In this document: one piece after another, positions 52,831 through 62,222 of the stretch
How the letters are laid out: the number at the start of each line of letters is the position of its first letter
Position numbering within the stretch: the first letter of the stretch is position 1
Origin: Nonomuraea cavernae
GTDB lineage: Bacteria; Actinomycetota; Actinomycetes; Streptosporangiales; Streptosporangiaceae
Length of the DNA stretch: 64,000 nucleotides
Assembly (NCBI RefSeq): GCF_014646355.1
Contig: NZ_BMNH01000009.1
Coordinates: forward strand, 1 to 64,000
Reading direction: 5' to 3'
Translations under genes and position numbers: made by a program
The notes under the pieces: generated by a model
What the model saw: only the letters and a program-made list of their open reading frames with translations
Told to the model about the DNA's origin: nothing
The model's database searches: none

Positions 52831-53143
52831 CGTTCAGGCGGGGGAGGGGTCGGACCCTGCGGAGCAGGGCAGGGCCAAGCGATGCGCCGCCGGGCGGATC
52901 GCCGTCGAAACGCCGCGCGACACCGCGCGGTTCGGTACCGTCTTCGACGGTGGCGACACCCAAGCCACCGGACGAACGATCGGAATCACCCTCGCCGCAG
53001 GGCTTGCGGAGAGGTGAAACGCCTGTGGAGCCGGTGTAAGACCTCAACGAGAGTCCTCTCTCGGGCGGGCGACCGGCGGTGAAGCAGGAAGCCCGACCGG
53101 CGACGGTCGGAATCCCGGTTCTTCCGAGCCGGGAGGATGTCAA
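52831..53143 (+). ncRNA. Orphan IS605/TnpB-type omegaRNA-like right end
   Basis: The segment ends in CCCGGTTC-TTCC-GAGCCGGG (53114-53133, 8-bp stem with one GU), followed by AGGATGTCAA, a pattern typical of the right end and omegaRNA scaffold of actinobacterial IS200/IS605 elements with tnpB. The upstream part has a CCCTGC/GCAGGG hairpin (52855-52869), GCCGTCGAAACG, GGAGAGGTGAAACGCC and GAAGCAGGAAGCCC, also as seen in such scaffolds. Translation from 53079 gives VKQEARPATVGIPVL, like a TnpB C-terminus. No tnpB gene remains. The 5' boundary is uncertain. The bases after 53143 would be the guide. Confidence 0.55.
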
Positions 53144-53198
53144 TCCATCACGGAGCTCCCGGTGACGATCTGGCTCGCACGAGGGTCGCCCACGGCTC

Positions 53199-53204
53199 TA
53201 CAGT
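53199..53204 (+). promoter_or_regulatory. -10 TACAGT, leaderless start of SUFU gene
   Basis: TACAGT ends 8 nt before ATG 53213, consistent with transcription starting at or next to the start codon. No clear -35. Confidence 0.4.
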
Positions 53205-53212
53205 CAACGTGT

Positions 53213-54235
53213 ATGGCGATTTTCCGGTCCGCGTCTGGCGAGGGGCAGACCGAGGTCGTCCTCACCGCCGGCAACCCCTACGGTAGCCGGATGCTCGTGG
53301 TCGAGCGCGACGAGGACGCCTCGGTGGCCTACCTGTGCGCGCCCGACGGCACCGTGCACGGGGCCGTGTGGCTGGCCAACCACCGCCCCGCTCCCCCGGT
53401 CATCGATCTGGCCAGGATCAATTCGGGCCGTCCGCCGCTCATGCCGAGGACCGGCACCACGCACCCCGAGGGCCGCCGCCCGCTCGGCCGGCTGGCCGCG
53501 CTCTGGTTCGAGGAAGGCGACGGCGTCGCCGTCTACGAGGAAGACGAACTGCTGGCGGTGATCCCGGGCTGGGCCGACATGAGCAGGGGCATGCCCGGCT
53601 ACGCGCGCGACGCCGTGGGCGAGTCGCCGTTCGCGTGGGCGCTGTCCGAGGCGCTCGAAGGGCTCGCGCCGCGCATCTCCAACGCCCGGTCCTACTGGCG
53701 CTGGCGGCACGGCGACGGCGCGTGGCCGTCGTTCCAGCAGTTCGTCATGGGACACCTCGACCGGGTGCTCGGGCCGGCGGACCGCTACTGGGACGCGAGC
53801 GGCGAGCGGCTGCCGACCGTCGGCATCACCGAACGCCCACCGCGTGAGGGCCGCGACTTCACCGTGCTGTCCACGGTCGGCATGAGCTGCCAGCGGATGC
53901 CCACGGTCGAGCAGTGGCTCGACAAGCCCGGCGCGTACGCCCGGATCGAGCTGGCCGTGGCCACCCGTCAAGACCCGCGCGACGCGGCGCTGCTGCTGGT
54001 GTGGTTGTCGCAGTATCCCTGGCACTCGGTCACCTGGCTCGGCCACGGGCACACCGCGAAGTGGTATCACGAGCCGTCCACGTTCCCGTTGGGGCCGGGA
54101 TACTCGGGGGTGCTCATGCTGGCTGACCCCTCCGACATGCCGGACATGTCAGGGTTCGGGTTCGGGGGTGAGGCCGTACGGTGGCTGTGGCTCTCGCCCG
54201 TCACGGCCGAGGAGCTAGAAGAACAACGCCATTAG
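53213..54235 (+). CDS. Suppressor-of-fused (SUFU) domain protein
   Basis: A 340-residue soluble protein. A C-terminal SUFU-type domain is suggested by FTVLSTVGMSCQRMPTVEQW, ARIELAVAT and WLSQYPWHSVTWLGHGHT and the ending VRWLWLSPVTAEEL. The N-terminal part (~1-100) has a beta-rich fold with a GRPPLMPRTGTTHPEGRRPLG loop. Bacterial SUFU proteins are often immunity proteins or toxin-associated, or of unknown role. ATG 53213 is chosen over one at 53162 because of the -10 spacing. It follows the orphan omegaRNA directly. Its end overlaps cdsA by 21 bp. Confidence 0.65.
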   Translation: MAIFRSASGEGQTEVVLTAGNPYGSRMLVVERDEDASVAYLCAPDGTVHGAVWLANHRPAPPVIDLARINSGRPPLMPRTGTTHPEGRRPLGRLAALWFEEGDGVAVYEEDELLAVIPGWADMSRGMPGYARDAVGESPFAWALSEALEGLAPRISNARSYWRWRHGDGAWPSFQQFVMGHLDRVLGPADRYWDASGERLPTVGITERPPREGRDFTVLSTVGMSCQRMPTVEQWLDKPGAYARIELAVATRQDPRDAALLLVWLSQYPWHSVTWLGHGHTAKWYHEPSTFPLGPGYSGVLMLADPSDMPDMSGFGFGGEAVRWLWLSPVTAEELEEQRH

Positions 54236-55054
54236 CAGCCAGACCGGCACGAGCGTGGTCACCAGCGAGTCGAGCCGGTCCATCAGCCCGCCGTGGCCGG
54301 GCAGGATCGAGCCCAGATCCTTGATGTCGAGATCGCGCTTGATCATCGACTCGATCAGGTCGCCCACGGTCGCCAGCAGCGCGGCGAGCGCGCCGATCAG
54401 CGCACCCTGCCAGATCTCGCCGCCCATCAGCCACACGACCAGCCAGGCGCCGACGGCCGTGCTCGCGACGACCGAACCGGCGAGCCCCTCCCAGGTCTTC
54501 TTCGGGCTGATCACCGAAAGCTTGTGCCTGCCGAACAGCACACCCGCGATGTAACCGCCGATGTCGCTGGCGACGGTGACCGCGATGAAGACGATGACCC
54601 GGTCACGGCCGTCGTCGGGTGCCAGCAGCAACCCCACGAACCCCGCCAGCAACGCCGGATACACCAGGATGAACACCGACGCCGAAGCGTCACGAACGTA
54701 ACCGCTGGTGCCGTCACCGAACATCCGCCAGATCAGCGTCACGAACACGAACACCACGAACGTGCCGAGCAGCCAGACCGGGCCACCCCAGTAGGCGCCG
54801 GCCTCCATGGCCGCCAGCCCGGCCAGCACGGCCGGCGCCGGCACCCGGATGCCACGGGTGGCGAACGCCCGGGTCAGCTCCAGCACCCCGATGCCCACGG
54901 CCACCACGACCACCAGGAGAAACAACTCCTTGATCGTGTAGAGCGGGCCGATGACCAGTGCGCCCAGCACCACGCCCACCGCGATCGCGGCGGGCAGGTT
55001 GCGCCCGGCGCGGCTGCCGCCGTCAGGGCTGCCGCCGGCCGTACGTTCTTCCAC
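54215..55054 (-). CDS. cdsA: Phosphatidate cytidylyltransferase (CdsA)
   Basis: A 279-residue (from GTG 55054) polytopic membrane enzyme making CDP-diacylglycerol. The family signature near the C-terminus is SMIKRDLDIKDLGSILPGHGGLMDRLDS. Earlier pieces are SDIGGYIAGVLFGRHKL and SPKKTWEGLAGS. GTG 55054 is preferred because GGAGAG lies 4-5 nt before it; the earlier ATG 55084 falls inside a strong hairpin. It belongs to the frr-pyrH-tsf-rpsB block, with the hairpin suggesting partial uncoupling. Confidence 0.9.
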   Translation of the reverse strand: MEERTAGGSPDGGSRAGRNLPAAIAVGVVLGALVIGPLYTIKELFLLVVVVAVGIGVLELTRAFATRGIRVPAPAVLAGLAAMEAGAYWGGPVWLLGTFVVFVFVTLIWRMFGDGTSGYVRDASASVFILVYPALLAGFVGLLLAPDDGRDRVIVFIAVTVASDIGGYIAGVLFGRHKLSVISPKKTWEGLAGSVVASTAVGAWLVVWLMGGEIWQGALIGALAALLATVGDLIESMIKRDLDIKDLGSILPGHGGLMDRLDSLVTTLVPVWLLMALFF

Positions 55055-55070
55055 AGTCTCTCCATATGCC

Positions 55071-55098
55071 ACGGCCCCCGCCATCAGGCGAGGGCCGT
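55071..55098 (-). terminator. Hairpin between frr and cdsA
   Basis: ACGGCCCCCGCC (55071-55082) pairs with GGCGAGGGCCGT (55087-55098) around a 4-nt ATCA loop, 11 of 12 pairs. It is 12 bp beyond the frr stop on the minus strand. No U-run, so it could be a weak terminator or an RNA processing site in the block. Confidence 0.5.
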
Positions 55099-55110
55099 GC
55101 GGCGGGCCGC

Positions 55111-55668
55111 TCAGACCTCGAGCAGCTCGGCTTCCTTGTGCTTCAGCAGCTCGTCGATCTTGGCGACGTGCTTCTGGGTGATGTCGTCGAGCTCCTTCTC
55201 CGCGCGCCGGATCTCGTCCTCGCCCGCGTCGCCATCCTTGATCATCTTGTCGAGGATCTCCTTGGCGGTGCGGCGGATGTTGCGCACGGACACCTTCGCG
55301 TGCTCGCCCTTGTTCCTGGCGACCTTGATGTACTCCTTGCGCCGCTCCTCCGAGAGCTCGGGGAACGACACCCGGATCACCGCGCCGTCGTTGCCCGGGT
55401 TGACGCCCAGGTCGGAGTCGCGGATCGCCTTCTCGATCGCGGCCATCGAGCTCTTGTCGTAAGGCTGGATGATGACCATGCGGGCCTCGGGCACGTGGAA
55501 CGAGGCCAACTGCTGGATCGGGGTCGGCGAACCGTAGTAGTCGGCATTGATCTTGTTGAACATGGAGGGGGTGACTCGGCCCGTGCGAATGGCCGCGAAG
55601 TCCTCCTTCGCGACCGACACGGCCTTGTCCATCTTGTCCTCGGCTTCGAGGAGGGTTTCGTCGATCAC
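55111..55668 (-). CDS. frr: Ribosome recycling factor
   Basis: A 185-residue protein with the full RRF pattern: [95 protein letters not shown]. It splits post-termination ribosomes with EF-G. GTG start with GGGAG 5 nt upstream. It follows pyrH by 40 bp. Confidence 0.95.
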   Translation of the reverse strand: MIDETLLEAEDKMDKAVSVAKEDFAAIRTGRVTPSMFNKINADYYGSPTPIQQLASFHVPEARMVIIQPYDKSSMAAIEKAIRDSDLGVNPGNDGAVIRVSFPELSEERRKEYIKVARNKGEHAKVSVRNIRRTAKEILDKMIKDGDAGEDEIRRAEKELDDITQKHVAKIDELLKHKEAELLEV

Positions 55669-55708
55669 AGCGGCTCCCTGTCTACTGGCTGGCGATCGGG
55701 CTCGCTCC

Positions 55709-56536
<828 letters not shown>

Positions 56537-56542
56537 TCAAGC

Positions 56543-57376
56543 CTAAGCCTGACCGACCTTGAAGCGGACGAAGGCCTGGACCTCGACGCCGTTCTCGGCG
56601 GCGTACTTGCCCACGGTCTTCTTGTTGTCCTTGACGAAAGCCTGCTGGACCAGGGTGAAGTCCTTGTACCAGCCGTTGACCCGGCCCTCGACGATCTTGC
56701 CGATGGCGGCCTCGGGCTTGCCTTCCTCGCGGGTCATCTCCTCGAAGAGCTTGCGCTCCTTCTCGACGACGTCGGCGGGGACGGCCTCGGGCTTGAGGTA
56801 CTGCGGGGCCATCGCCGCGGCGTGCTGCGCGATGTCCTTGGCCACCTCGGCGTTGGGCTTGTCGAGCTGCACGAGCACGCCGACGGCCGGCGGCAGCGCC
56901 GGGTCGGTGCGGTGCATGTAGGCGCCGACGTAGCCGCCCTCGAGCACCGCGAAGCGGCGGATCTCGATCTTCTCGCCCAGCGCGGCGTTGGCGATGTCGA
57001 GGTGCTCCTTGACGGTCTTGCCGTCGAAGGAGGAGTCGAGCAGCGTCGGCACGTCGGCCGGCTTGGTGGCCAGCACGTGCGCGACGACCTGCCCGGCCAG
57101 CTCCTGGAAACGCTCGCCCTTCGCCACGAAGTCGGTCTCGCAGTTGAGCTCGAGCAGCGCCGCGGCGGAGTCACCGTCCTGCTTGAGCGCGACCAGGCCG
57201 TTGGAGGCCGTGCGCGCCTCGCGCTTGCCCACGTCCTTGGCGCCCTTGAGACGCAGCAGCTCGATGGCGCGGTCGAAGTCGCCGCTGGACTCCTCGAGTG
57301 CCTTCTTGCAGTCCATCATGCCGGCAGCGGTGATCTCGCGAAGCCGCTTGACGTCGGCCATGTTCACGGAAGCCAT
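56543..57376 (-). CDS. tsf: Elongation factor Ts
   Basis: A 277-residue EF-Ts. N-terminal UBA-like TSF domain: ADVKRLREITAAGMMDCKKALEESSGDFDRAIELLRLKGA. Core: LLELNCETDFVAKGERFQ and the MHRTDPALPPAVGVLVQLD. It exchanges GDP for GTP on EF-Tu. ATG 57376 with AAGGA 7 nt upstream. The 216-bp gap to rpsB holds GC-rich sequence and no gene. Confidence 0.95.
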   Translation of the reverse strand: MASVNMADVKRLREITAAGMMDCKKALEESSGDFDRAIELLRLKGAKDVGKREARTASNGLVALKQDGDSAAALLELNCETDFVAKGERFQELAGQVVAHVLATKPADVPTLLDSSFDGKTVKEHLDIANAALGEKIEIRRFAVLEGGYVGAYMHRTDPALPPAVGVLVQLDKPNAEVAKDIAQHAAAMAPQYLKPEAVPADVVEKERKLFEEMTREEGKPEAAIGKIVEGRVNGWYKDFTLVQQAFVKDNKKTVGKYAAENGVEVQAFVRFKVGQA

Positions 57377-57592
57377 GCTTTTTCCTTGTGGGATTTCGTC
57401 GTGGATCGGGTGGGCACCGGGATCCGGCGCCCACCCTCGGTTGAAACGGCCGGCGCTTTCCGTACGGGGAGCCTCGGCCTGCTCGGGCCGACTGCCCCGA
57501 GCCTGTGGCCGCCGGCCCGAACCCGCGCCTCAGACCCTCACCAGGGCCGGAACGCGGAGCGGGCGCGGCGGTTTACGCTCGGCCCGAACCCG

Positions 57593-58510
57593 TCAGGCCT
57601 GCTGCTCGGTCTCACCCTCGGCCTTCGGCGCCTCAGCGGGAGCCTCAGCCGGCGCCTCAGCCGGGGCCTCGTCACTGATGACCTCGACCACCGGAGCGGC
57701 CTCGGAAGCGGTCGTCTCGGCGGCCGCGCGCTCGCCCGTGCCCTGCTCGATGAGCTCGCGCTCCCACTCGGCCAGCGGCTCGGCGGCGGCGGGCTTCTCG
57801 TCACCGCGGGCGGCGCCCGAGCGGGCCATCAGGCCGGCGGCGACACCGTCGGCGACGACCCTGGTCAGCAGGCCGACGGCGCGGATGGCGTCGTCGTTGC
57901 CCGGGATCGGGTAGTCGACCTCGTCGGGGTCGCAGTTGGTGTCAAGGATCGCGACGACCGGGATGCCAAGCTTCTTGGCCTCACTGATCGCGATGTGCTC
58001 CTTCTTGGTGTCGACGATCCACACGGCGCTGGGCACGCGGCCCATGTCGCGGATGCCGCCGAGCGTGCGCTCCAGCTTGTCCTTCTCACGCCGGCGCATG
58101 AGGAGCTCCTTCTTGGTGAGCCCCGAGGCGGCGACGTTGTCGAAGTCGAGCTCCTCGAGCTCCTTCAGACGCTGGAGCCTCTTGTGCACGGTGGAGAAGT
58201 TGGTGAGCATGCCACCCAGCCAGCGCTGGTTGACGTACGGCATGCCGACGCGGGCCGCCTGCTCCGAGATCGCTTCCTGGGCCTGCTTCTTCGTGCCGAT
58301 GAACAGGATCGTGCCGCCGTGGGCGACGGTCTCCTTGACGAAGTCGTAGGCGCGGTCGATGTAGGACAGCGACTTCTGCAGGTCGATGATGTAGATGCCG
58401 TTGCGCTCGGTGAAGATGAAGCGCTTCATCTTCGGGTTCCAGCGCCGAGTCTGGTGGCCGAAGTGAACGCCGCTCTCGAGCAGCTGTCGCATGGTGACGA
58501 CGGGGGCCAT
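57593..58510 (-). CDS. rpsB: 30S ribosomal protein S2
   Basis: A 305-residue S2. [28 protein letters not shown] is the conserved start; [19 protein letters not shown] and [29 protein letters not shown] follow. The C-terminus has an actinobacterial acidic Ala/Pro/Glu tail with APAE repeats. ATG 58510 with GGAGG 8 nt upstream. It is first in the rpsB-tsf-pyrH-frr-cdsA series. Confidence 0.95.
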   Translation of the reverse strand: MAPVVTMRQLLESGVHFGHQTRRWNPKMKRFIFTERNGIYIIDLQKSLSYIDRAYDFVKETVAHGGTILFIGTKKQAQEAISEQAARVGMPYVNQRWLGGMLTNFSTVHKRLQRLKELEELDFDNVAASGLTKKELLMRRREKDKLERTLGGIRDMGRVPSAVWIVDTKKEHIAISEAKKLGIPVVAILDTNCDPDEVDYPIPGNDDAIRAVGLLTRVVADGVAAGLMARSGAARGDEKPAAAEPLAEWERELIEQGTGERAAAETTASEAAPVVEVISDEAPAEAPAEAPAEAPKAEGETEQQA

Positions 58511-58531
58511 GTGCTGGTCCTCCAGGTCTGG

Positions 58532-58580
58532 GCGCCCTGCGGGCGCGATTCTCGGTTGTGTCGCGGCAGCCGTCGCTGCC
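58532..58580 (-). promoter_or_regulatory. Two hairpins in the rpsB leader
   Basis: GCGCCC (58532-58537)/GGGCGC (58541-58546) with a 3-nt loop, and GGCAGC (58565-58570)/GCTGCC (58575-58580). They lie in the 5' untranslated region of rpsB. Ribosomal protein S2 autoregulation through leader RNA is known in other bacteria; I cannot match a named class. Confidence 0.35.
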
Positions 58581-58657
58581 GCCCTGATGCCCCGAACCGC
58601 TCCAGCCGGGCCATGGCCCGGACCGAAGGGGCGGTCCACCACGGGGCATGCGAAGTC

Positions 58658-58688
58658 GGCCTGTGGTCACAGGCCATCGAAAAGTCTA
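58658..58688 (-). promoter_or_regulatory. rpsB promoter with dyad at the start site
   Basis: A -10 TAGACT (58688-58683 on the minus strand) is followed by GGCCTGTG (58658-58665) and CACAGGCC (58668-58675), a perfect 8-bp dyad with a 2-bp centre, so the dyad begins at about +1 on that strand. It could be an operator or a 5'-end stem. Confidence 0.5.
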
Positions 58689-58738
58689 CCTCCCACGCCG
58701 CCCCGACCTGACCGCCTCCGTCCGGCCGGCCTCTCCCG

Positions 58739-58780
58739 CCTTGTTCGGACGGCCTTGTTCGGACGGCCTTGTTCGGACGG
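58739..58780. repeat. 14-bp triplicate CCTTGTTCGGACGG
   Basis: Three exact tandem copies (58739-58752, 58753-58766, 58767-58780) upstream of rpsB, between it and the ArsR-type gene. No function seen. Confidence 0.75.
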
Positions 58781-58817
58781 CCCGCTTGAGGCACGGGTCC
58801 CGGCCGGGCACTCGGGC

Positions 58818-59432
58818 TCAACCGGCGTCGTGATCCTCGGTGGGCAGGCCCGGCGCGATCCTCTCCGCGCGGGGAAAGAGGTTGACCTGGGCCTCGGCGA
58901 TCCTGGCTCCGCTCGGTGCGGCTTCCTCGCTGCGGTGACGGGCGACGTACGGCTGGAGCAGCTTCTCGATCTGCTCGTTGAGCCACGCCATCTCAGTGGC
59001 GTCGACTCTCAGGAGGGTGCGATTGAAGCGGATCACGTCGCGCCACTCCTTCGGCTCCCGGTCATGACCGGCCAGGACACGCCGCACCTCCTCCTCGGCC
59101 TCCCTGCGGACCGCCTGGATGAGCAGGCCCTTGGCCTCACGCACCTCCGGCTGGTCGTCGGACAGCATCCCGATCACGAGCGGCTTGTCCGTGGACTTCC
59201 ACAGCCGCTCCCTGCCGTCCCCACGAGCCGGGGCGTCCTCCACGAAGCCGTACTTGGCGAGCATGCGCAGGTGATAGCTGGCCGCGCTGGGAGTGATGCC
59301 CGCGATCTCGGCGACCTCCGTGGCCGTGGCGCTTCCGCCCGCGTTGAGCTTGTTCAGGATCGCCAGCCTCGCGGGGTGCGCCAGAGCCCGCATGGCCTTG
59401 GGGTCGCTGAGGCTCTCCCTTTCCCGCGTCAT
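58818..59432 (-). CDS. ArsR-type (wHTH) regulator
   Basis: A 204-residue regulator with an N-terminal winged helix: RALAHPARLAILNKLNAGGSATATEVAEIAGITPSAASYHLRMLAKYGFVEDA. The C-terminal ~100 residues (RREAEEEVRRVLAGHDREPKEW, EMAWLNEQIEKLLQPY) are helical and look like an effector or dimer domain; no ArsR metal-binding Cys pair is seen, so a metal sensor is unlikely. It is divergent from the MFS gene, with a 69-bp shared gap containing a large inverted repeat, so it probably represses both. Confidence 0.83.
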   Translation of the reverse strand: MTRERESLSDPKAMRALAHPARLAILNKLNAGGSATATEVAEIAGITPSAASYHLRMLAKYGFVEDAPARGDGRERLWKSTDKPLVIGMLSDDQPEVREAKGLLIQAVRREAEEEVRRVLAGHDREPKEWRDVIRFNRTLLRVDATEMAWLNEQIEKLLQPYVARHRSEEAAPSGARIAEAQVNLFPRAERIAPGLPTEDHDAG

Positions 59433-59457
59433 GCGCCCAAGGTACTCGTTGTCGGAC

Positions 59458-59497
59458 GTGAAACATTGCCTTCACAACTCTGAAGGATTACTTTCAC
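59458..59497 (+). promoter_or_regulatory. Nested 40-bp operator overlapping a leaderless promoter
   Basis: GTGAAA (59458-59463)/TTTCAC (59492-59497) and CCTTCA (59469-59474)/TGAAGG (59481-59486) share the same centre (59477.5). Inside it lie -35 TTGCCT (59466-59471), a 17-bp spacer and -10 TACTTT (59489-59494), which is 7 nt before ATG 59502. A regulator bound here would block RNA polymerase; the ArsR-type protein encoded next door is the candidate. Confidence 0.7.
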
Positions 59498-59501
59498 ATC
59501 T

Positions 59502-60824
59502 ATGAAGCGCCCCCTTCGCGACCGCCGCCCATCTCCAGCTCCGGCCGACGCCTCCGTCTCCACATCCATCAGCGACTCCGCGGCACCTCTCCGCAAGCAG
59601 CGCGACTACCGCCTGCTCTGGACCGCCCGGACCATCTCCTTCACCGGGACGGAGGTGTCGAAGCTGGCCATCCCCCTCACCGCCGTCACGCTCCTGACGG
59701 CGTCCCCGTCGGAGATGGGAGTGCTCACCGCCGCCGCCTTCGTACCGGCCCTGCTGTTCGGTCTGCAGTCCGGCGCCATCGCGGACCGGCTCATCCGGCA
59801 TCGCCCGCTCATGATCGCCTGCGAGCTGATTTCGTGTGCCGCGGCCCTGGCCGTACCGCTGGCCTGGCTCTTCGGCGTGTTGAACATCCTCTGGCTGGTC
59901 GTCGTCGCTCTGGTCATCGGCACGGCCGGCGTGCTCTTCCGGGCCGCGAACTTTCCACATGTCGCCTCGGTCGTCGCCCCCCACCAGCGGACCGAGGCCA
60001 TGGCCGGTCTCCAGGCGTCGTACTCCGTCGCGTCGGTCGGCGGCCCGGGCCTGGCCGGTCTGCTCGTCCAGGTCCTCACGGCGCCGATCGCCGTACTGGC
60101 CGAGGCGCTGTCGTTCCTCACGTCGGCACTGCTGCTGCGCTCCATCCGCACCCCGGAACAGAACGAGCCCGCCCCCTCGCGCGGCATGTGGCGGGACGTG
60201 GTCGAAGGGCTCCACACCAGCGCCACGCATCCCGTCCTGCGTGCGGTGCTCGGCGCAGGCGTGACGATCAACTTCTTCGCCATGACCTACACGGCCGTCT
60301 ACATGCTTTACATGATCAACACACTGGAGATCCCCAAGGGCCTGATCGGTGTCCTCATCGCACTGAGCGGCCTCGGTGGCCTGCTCGGCGCCTGGATCAC
60401 CACCCGCATGGCCAAGAAGTACGGCGAGAACCGCGTGCTCCTCTTCTCCGTCCTGTTCTTCCCGATCGAGATCCTCGCGGTCGGTCTGCTCACCGGCCCG
60501 CTCTGGTGGAAGCTGGCCGCGCTCGCCATCACGGGCTTCGTCACGGGCGGCATCGTGGTCGCCTTCGCCACCTGCATGGGGGCGATCGTTCTGCGCGAGA
60601 CCTCCCCCGAGCTCCGTGGCCGCGTCAACGCCACCATGACGTTCGCCGTGCAGGGGGTGCTGGCCCTCGGTGGTCTGACCGGCGGCCTGCTGGCCGAGCT
60701 CGCCGGAATCCGTCCCGTCATTCTCGTCTCCGCTGTCGGCATCGCCCTCAGCACGATCTGGATCTGGGCCTCTCCTCTGCGCCCACGCCACGCGCCTCCA
60801 CCGGCCTCGCTGCCGACGACCTGA
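59502..60824 (+). CDS. MFS transporter (EntS/multidrug-like)
   Basis: A 440-residue 12-helix major facilitator. N-terminal RKQRDYRLLWTARTISFTGTEVSKLAIPLTAV is typical of EntS/MdtM-like exporters. Motif A-like GLQSGAIADRLIRHRPLMI. Helices in the second half end near SAVGIALSTIWIWASPL. Export of a siderophore or drug is likely. ATG 59502 is fixed by the leaderless promoter; it is repressed by the divergent ArsR-type gene in the working model. It is inserted between rpsB and the M23 gene. Confidence 0.87.
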   Translation: MKRPLRDRRPSPAPADASVSTSISDSAAPLRKQRDYRLLWTARTISFTGTEVSKLAIPLTAVTLLTASPSEMGVLTAAAFVPALLFGLQSGAIADRLIRHRPLMIACELISCAAALAVPLAWLFGVLNILWLVVVALVIGTAGVLFRAANFPHVASVVAPHQRTEAMAGLQASYSVASVGGPGLAGLLVQVLTAPIAVLAEALSFLTSALLLRSIRTPEQNEPAPSRGMWRDVVEGLHTSATHPVLRAVLGAGVTINFFAMTYTAVYMLYMINTLEIPKGLIGVLIALSGLGGLLGAWITTRMAKKYGENRVLLFSVLFFPIEILAVGLLTGPLWWKLAALAITGFVTGGIVVAFATCMGAIVLRETSPELRGRVNATMTFAVQGVLALGGLTGGLLAELAGIRPVILVSAVGIALSTIWIWASPLRPRHAPPPASLPTT

Positions 60825-60968
60825 CCCCGCTCGGTCCAGCACCGTACCCGCCCCCTGCCGACGCCACGATGCGGCCACTTGTCCACAGGCTCACCATCTG
60901 GCACACCCTTGTCCACAGAATGTCGTTCACCCCGCTCAGCCCCCTTGCCCCCTCTGCAAACTCCCGCC

Positions 60969-62222
60969 ATGGCCACATCCCAGCCGTCCGCCTCTCTGCC
61001 TTCGCACCCTCCAGCGAGGCGGCACCCGCGCCTCGTGCCGTCGGCAACCAGAGCGCTCACGATCGTCGTCCTCGCCGCAGGCGCGTGCCTCGTCTGCACG
61101 AGACCAGCCACAGCGGGCTCCGCGGGCATGATCGAGCCCATCGAGGCGCGGTCTCCGGCGCCCACTCGCGCCACAGCCGCCGACTCCGGCCGCCCGGTCT
61201 GGCGCTGGCCCCTGGACGGCAAACCCCGCCTCCTGCGCCGCTTCACCCCGCCTCCAGCACCCTGGCTGGCTGGTCATCGAGGCATCGACCTGGTCGCCCC
61301 ACCCGCCACCCCGGTCCTGGCCACAGGTGCGGGCACGGTCCGCTACGCGGGCTCCCTCGCAGGCCGGGGCGTGGTGTCCATAGACCACTCCGGTGGCCTG
61401 CGCACCACCTACCTTCCGGTCGACGCCGCAGTGCTGCCTGGCCAGCGAGTCGCCCCAGGAGACCGGCTGGGCGTCGTCGAGGACTCATCGGGCCACTGCC
61501 AGGAATCCTGCCTGCACTGGGGGCTGCTGCGCCCGCCGCGCTACCTTGATCCGCTCCTTCTCCTGGGGCAGGCCCACGTCCGCCTTCTCCCCTTCTGGGA
61601 CACGCCGGTCCCTGAGCAGCGCCTCCCCAAGCCGTCGCCCACCGCGCTGACGACAGGCGCCGCCCCATCAGCACCCCCATCCGGCAACGCCCGTACCCTC
61701 ATACAGCCGGCCCGCCTTCACCTCCAGGCGGCAGCCTCACTCCCACGCTCAACCCCAGCCCCATACCGAGAGCCGACAAGAGCGCCGGCCCCCACTCCAA
61801 CGCCATTCCAAGAGCCAACCCCCGCACCGGCCCGAACGCCAGCAGCCTCGGCACCAGCACCAGCACCAGCACCGGTCTCGGCATCGGCATCGGCATCGGC
61901 ATCGGAGAGTGTCATTCTTCGCTCCACGCCGGCTCTCATATCGGCATCCGAACGGCCCATGGCGCCCGTCTCGGTCTTCCCTACGCGTTCTCCGGCCGAG
62001 CGGGTTCACCACTTCCTGCCACTGTCCACGACGACAACGCCGGCGATCCCCGCCCTCGGGATCGCCGTGTTCCTCGGAAACCTGCTCCTGATCACACTCC
62101 TATGCCTGCACCGCCGGAGCCGAAGGAGCAGGCCGAGTCCAGCACGCGGCCAGCACCGAAAGGCTCCCCGAAGGCGGCCGCCCCCGAAGCGCGCCCGCCC
62201 CCGATCACACCGTTCCGCCTGA
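60969..62222 (+). CDS. M23-type peptidase homologue with C-terminal membrane anchor
   Basis: About 417 residues. N-terminal signal peptide: ALTIVVLAAGACLVCTRPATA. The M23 (LytM-like) domain at ~85-220 has GHRGIDLVAPPATPVLATG (HxxxD) and SCLHWGLLRPPRYLDP (HxG) zinc motifs. A long Pro/Ala/Ser-rich linker with triplet repeats follows (ASEPAP-like), then a membrane helix GIAVFLGNLLLITLLCL and a basic tail RRSRRSRPSPARGQHRKA. So the peptidase domain is external and tethered. ATG 60969 is preferred to the start at 60879, whose added residues look non-coding. Near xerC, as is common in actinobacteria. Confidence 0.78.
   Translation: MATSQPSASLPSHPPARRHPRLVPSATRALTIVVLAAGACLVCTRPATAGSAGMIEPIEARSPAPTRATAADSGRPVWRWPLDGKPRLLRRFTPPPAPWLAGHRGIDLVAPPATPVLATGAGTVRYAGSLAGRGVVSIDHSGGLRTTYLPVDAAVLPGQRVAPGDRLGVVEDSSGHCQESCLHWGLLRPPRYLDPLLLLGQAHVRLLPFWDTPVPEQRLPKPSPTALTTGAAPSAPPSGNARTLIQPARLHLQAAASLPRSTPAPYREPTRAPAPTPTPFQEPTPAPARTPAASAPAPAPAPVSASASASASESVILRSTPALISASERPMAPVSVFPTRSPAERVHHFLPLSTTTTPAIPALGIAVFLGNLLLITLLCLHRRSRRSRPSPARGQHRKAPRRRPPPKRARPRSHRSA
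61850..61905 (+). repeat. Triplet/hexamer repeats in the M23 linker
   Basis: GGCACCAGCACCAGCACC (61850-61875 region) and TCGGCATCGGCATCGGCATC (61878-61905) encode AP and AS repeats in the linker of the M23 protein. Confidence 0.7.

Noticed and set aside
52800..53039. A 79-codon plus-strand protein gene
   Set aside because: Translation is Arg/Ser/Pro-rich without similarity to a family; the segment is better explained as omegaRNA-like scaffold.
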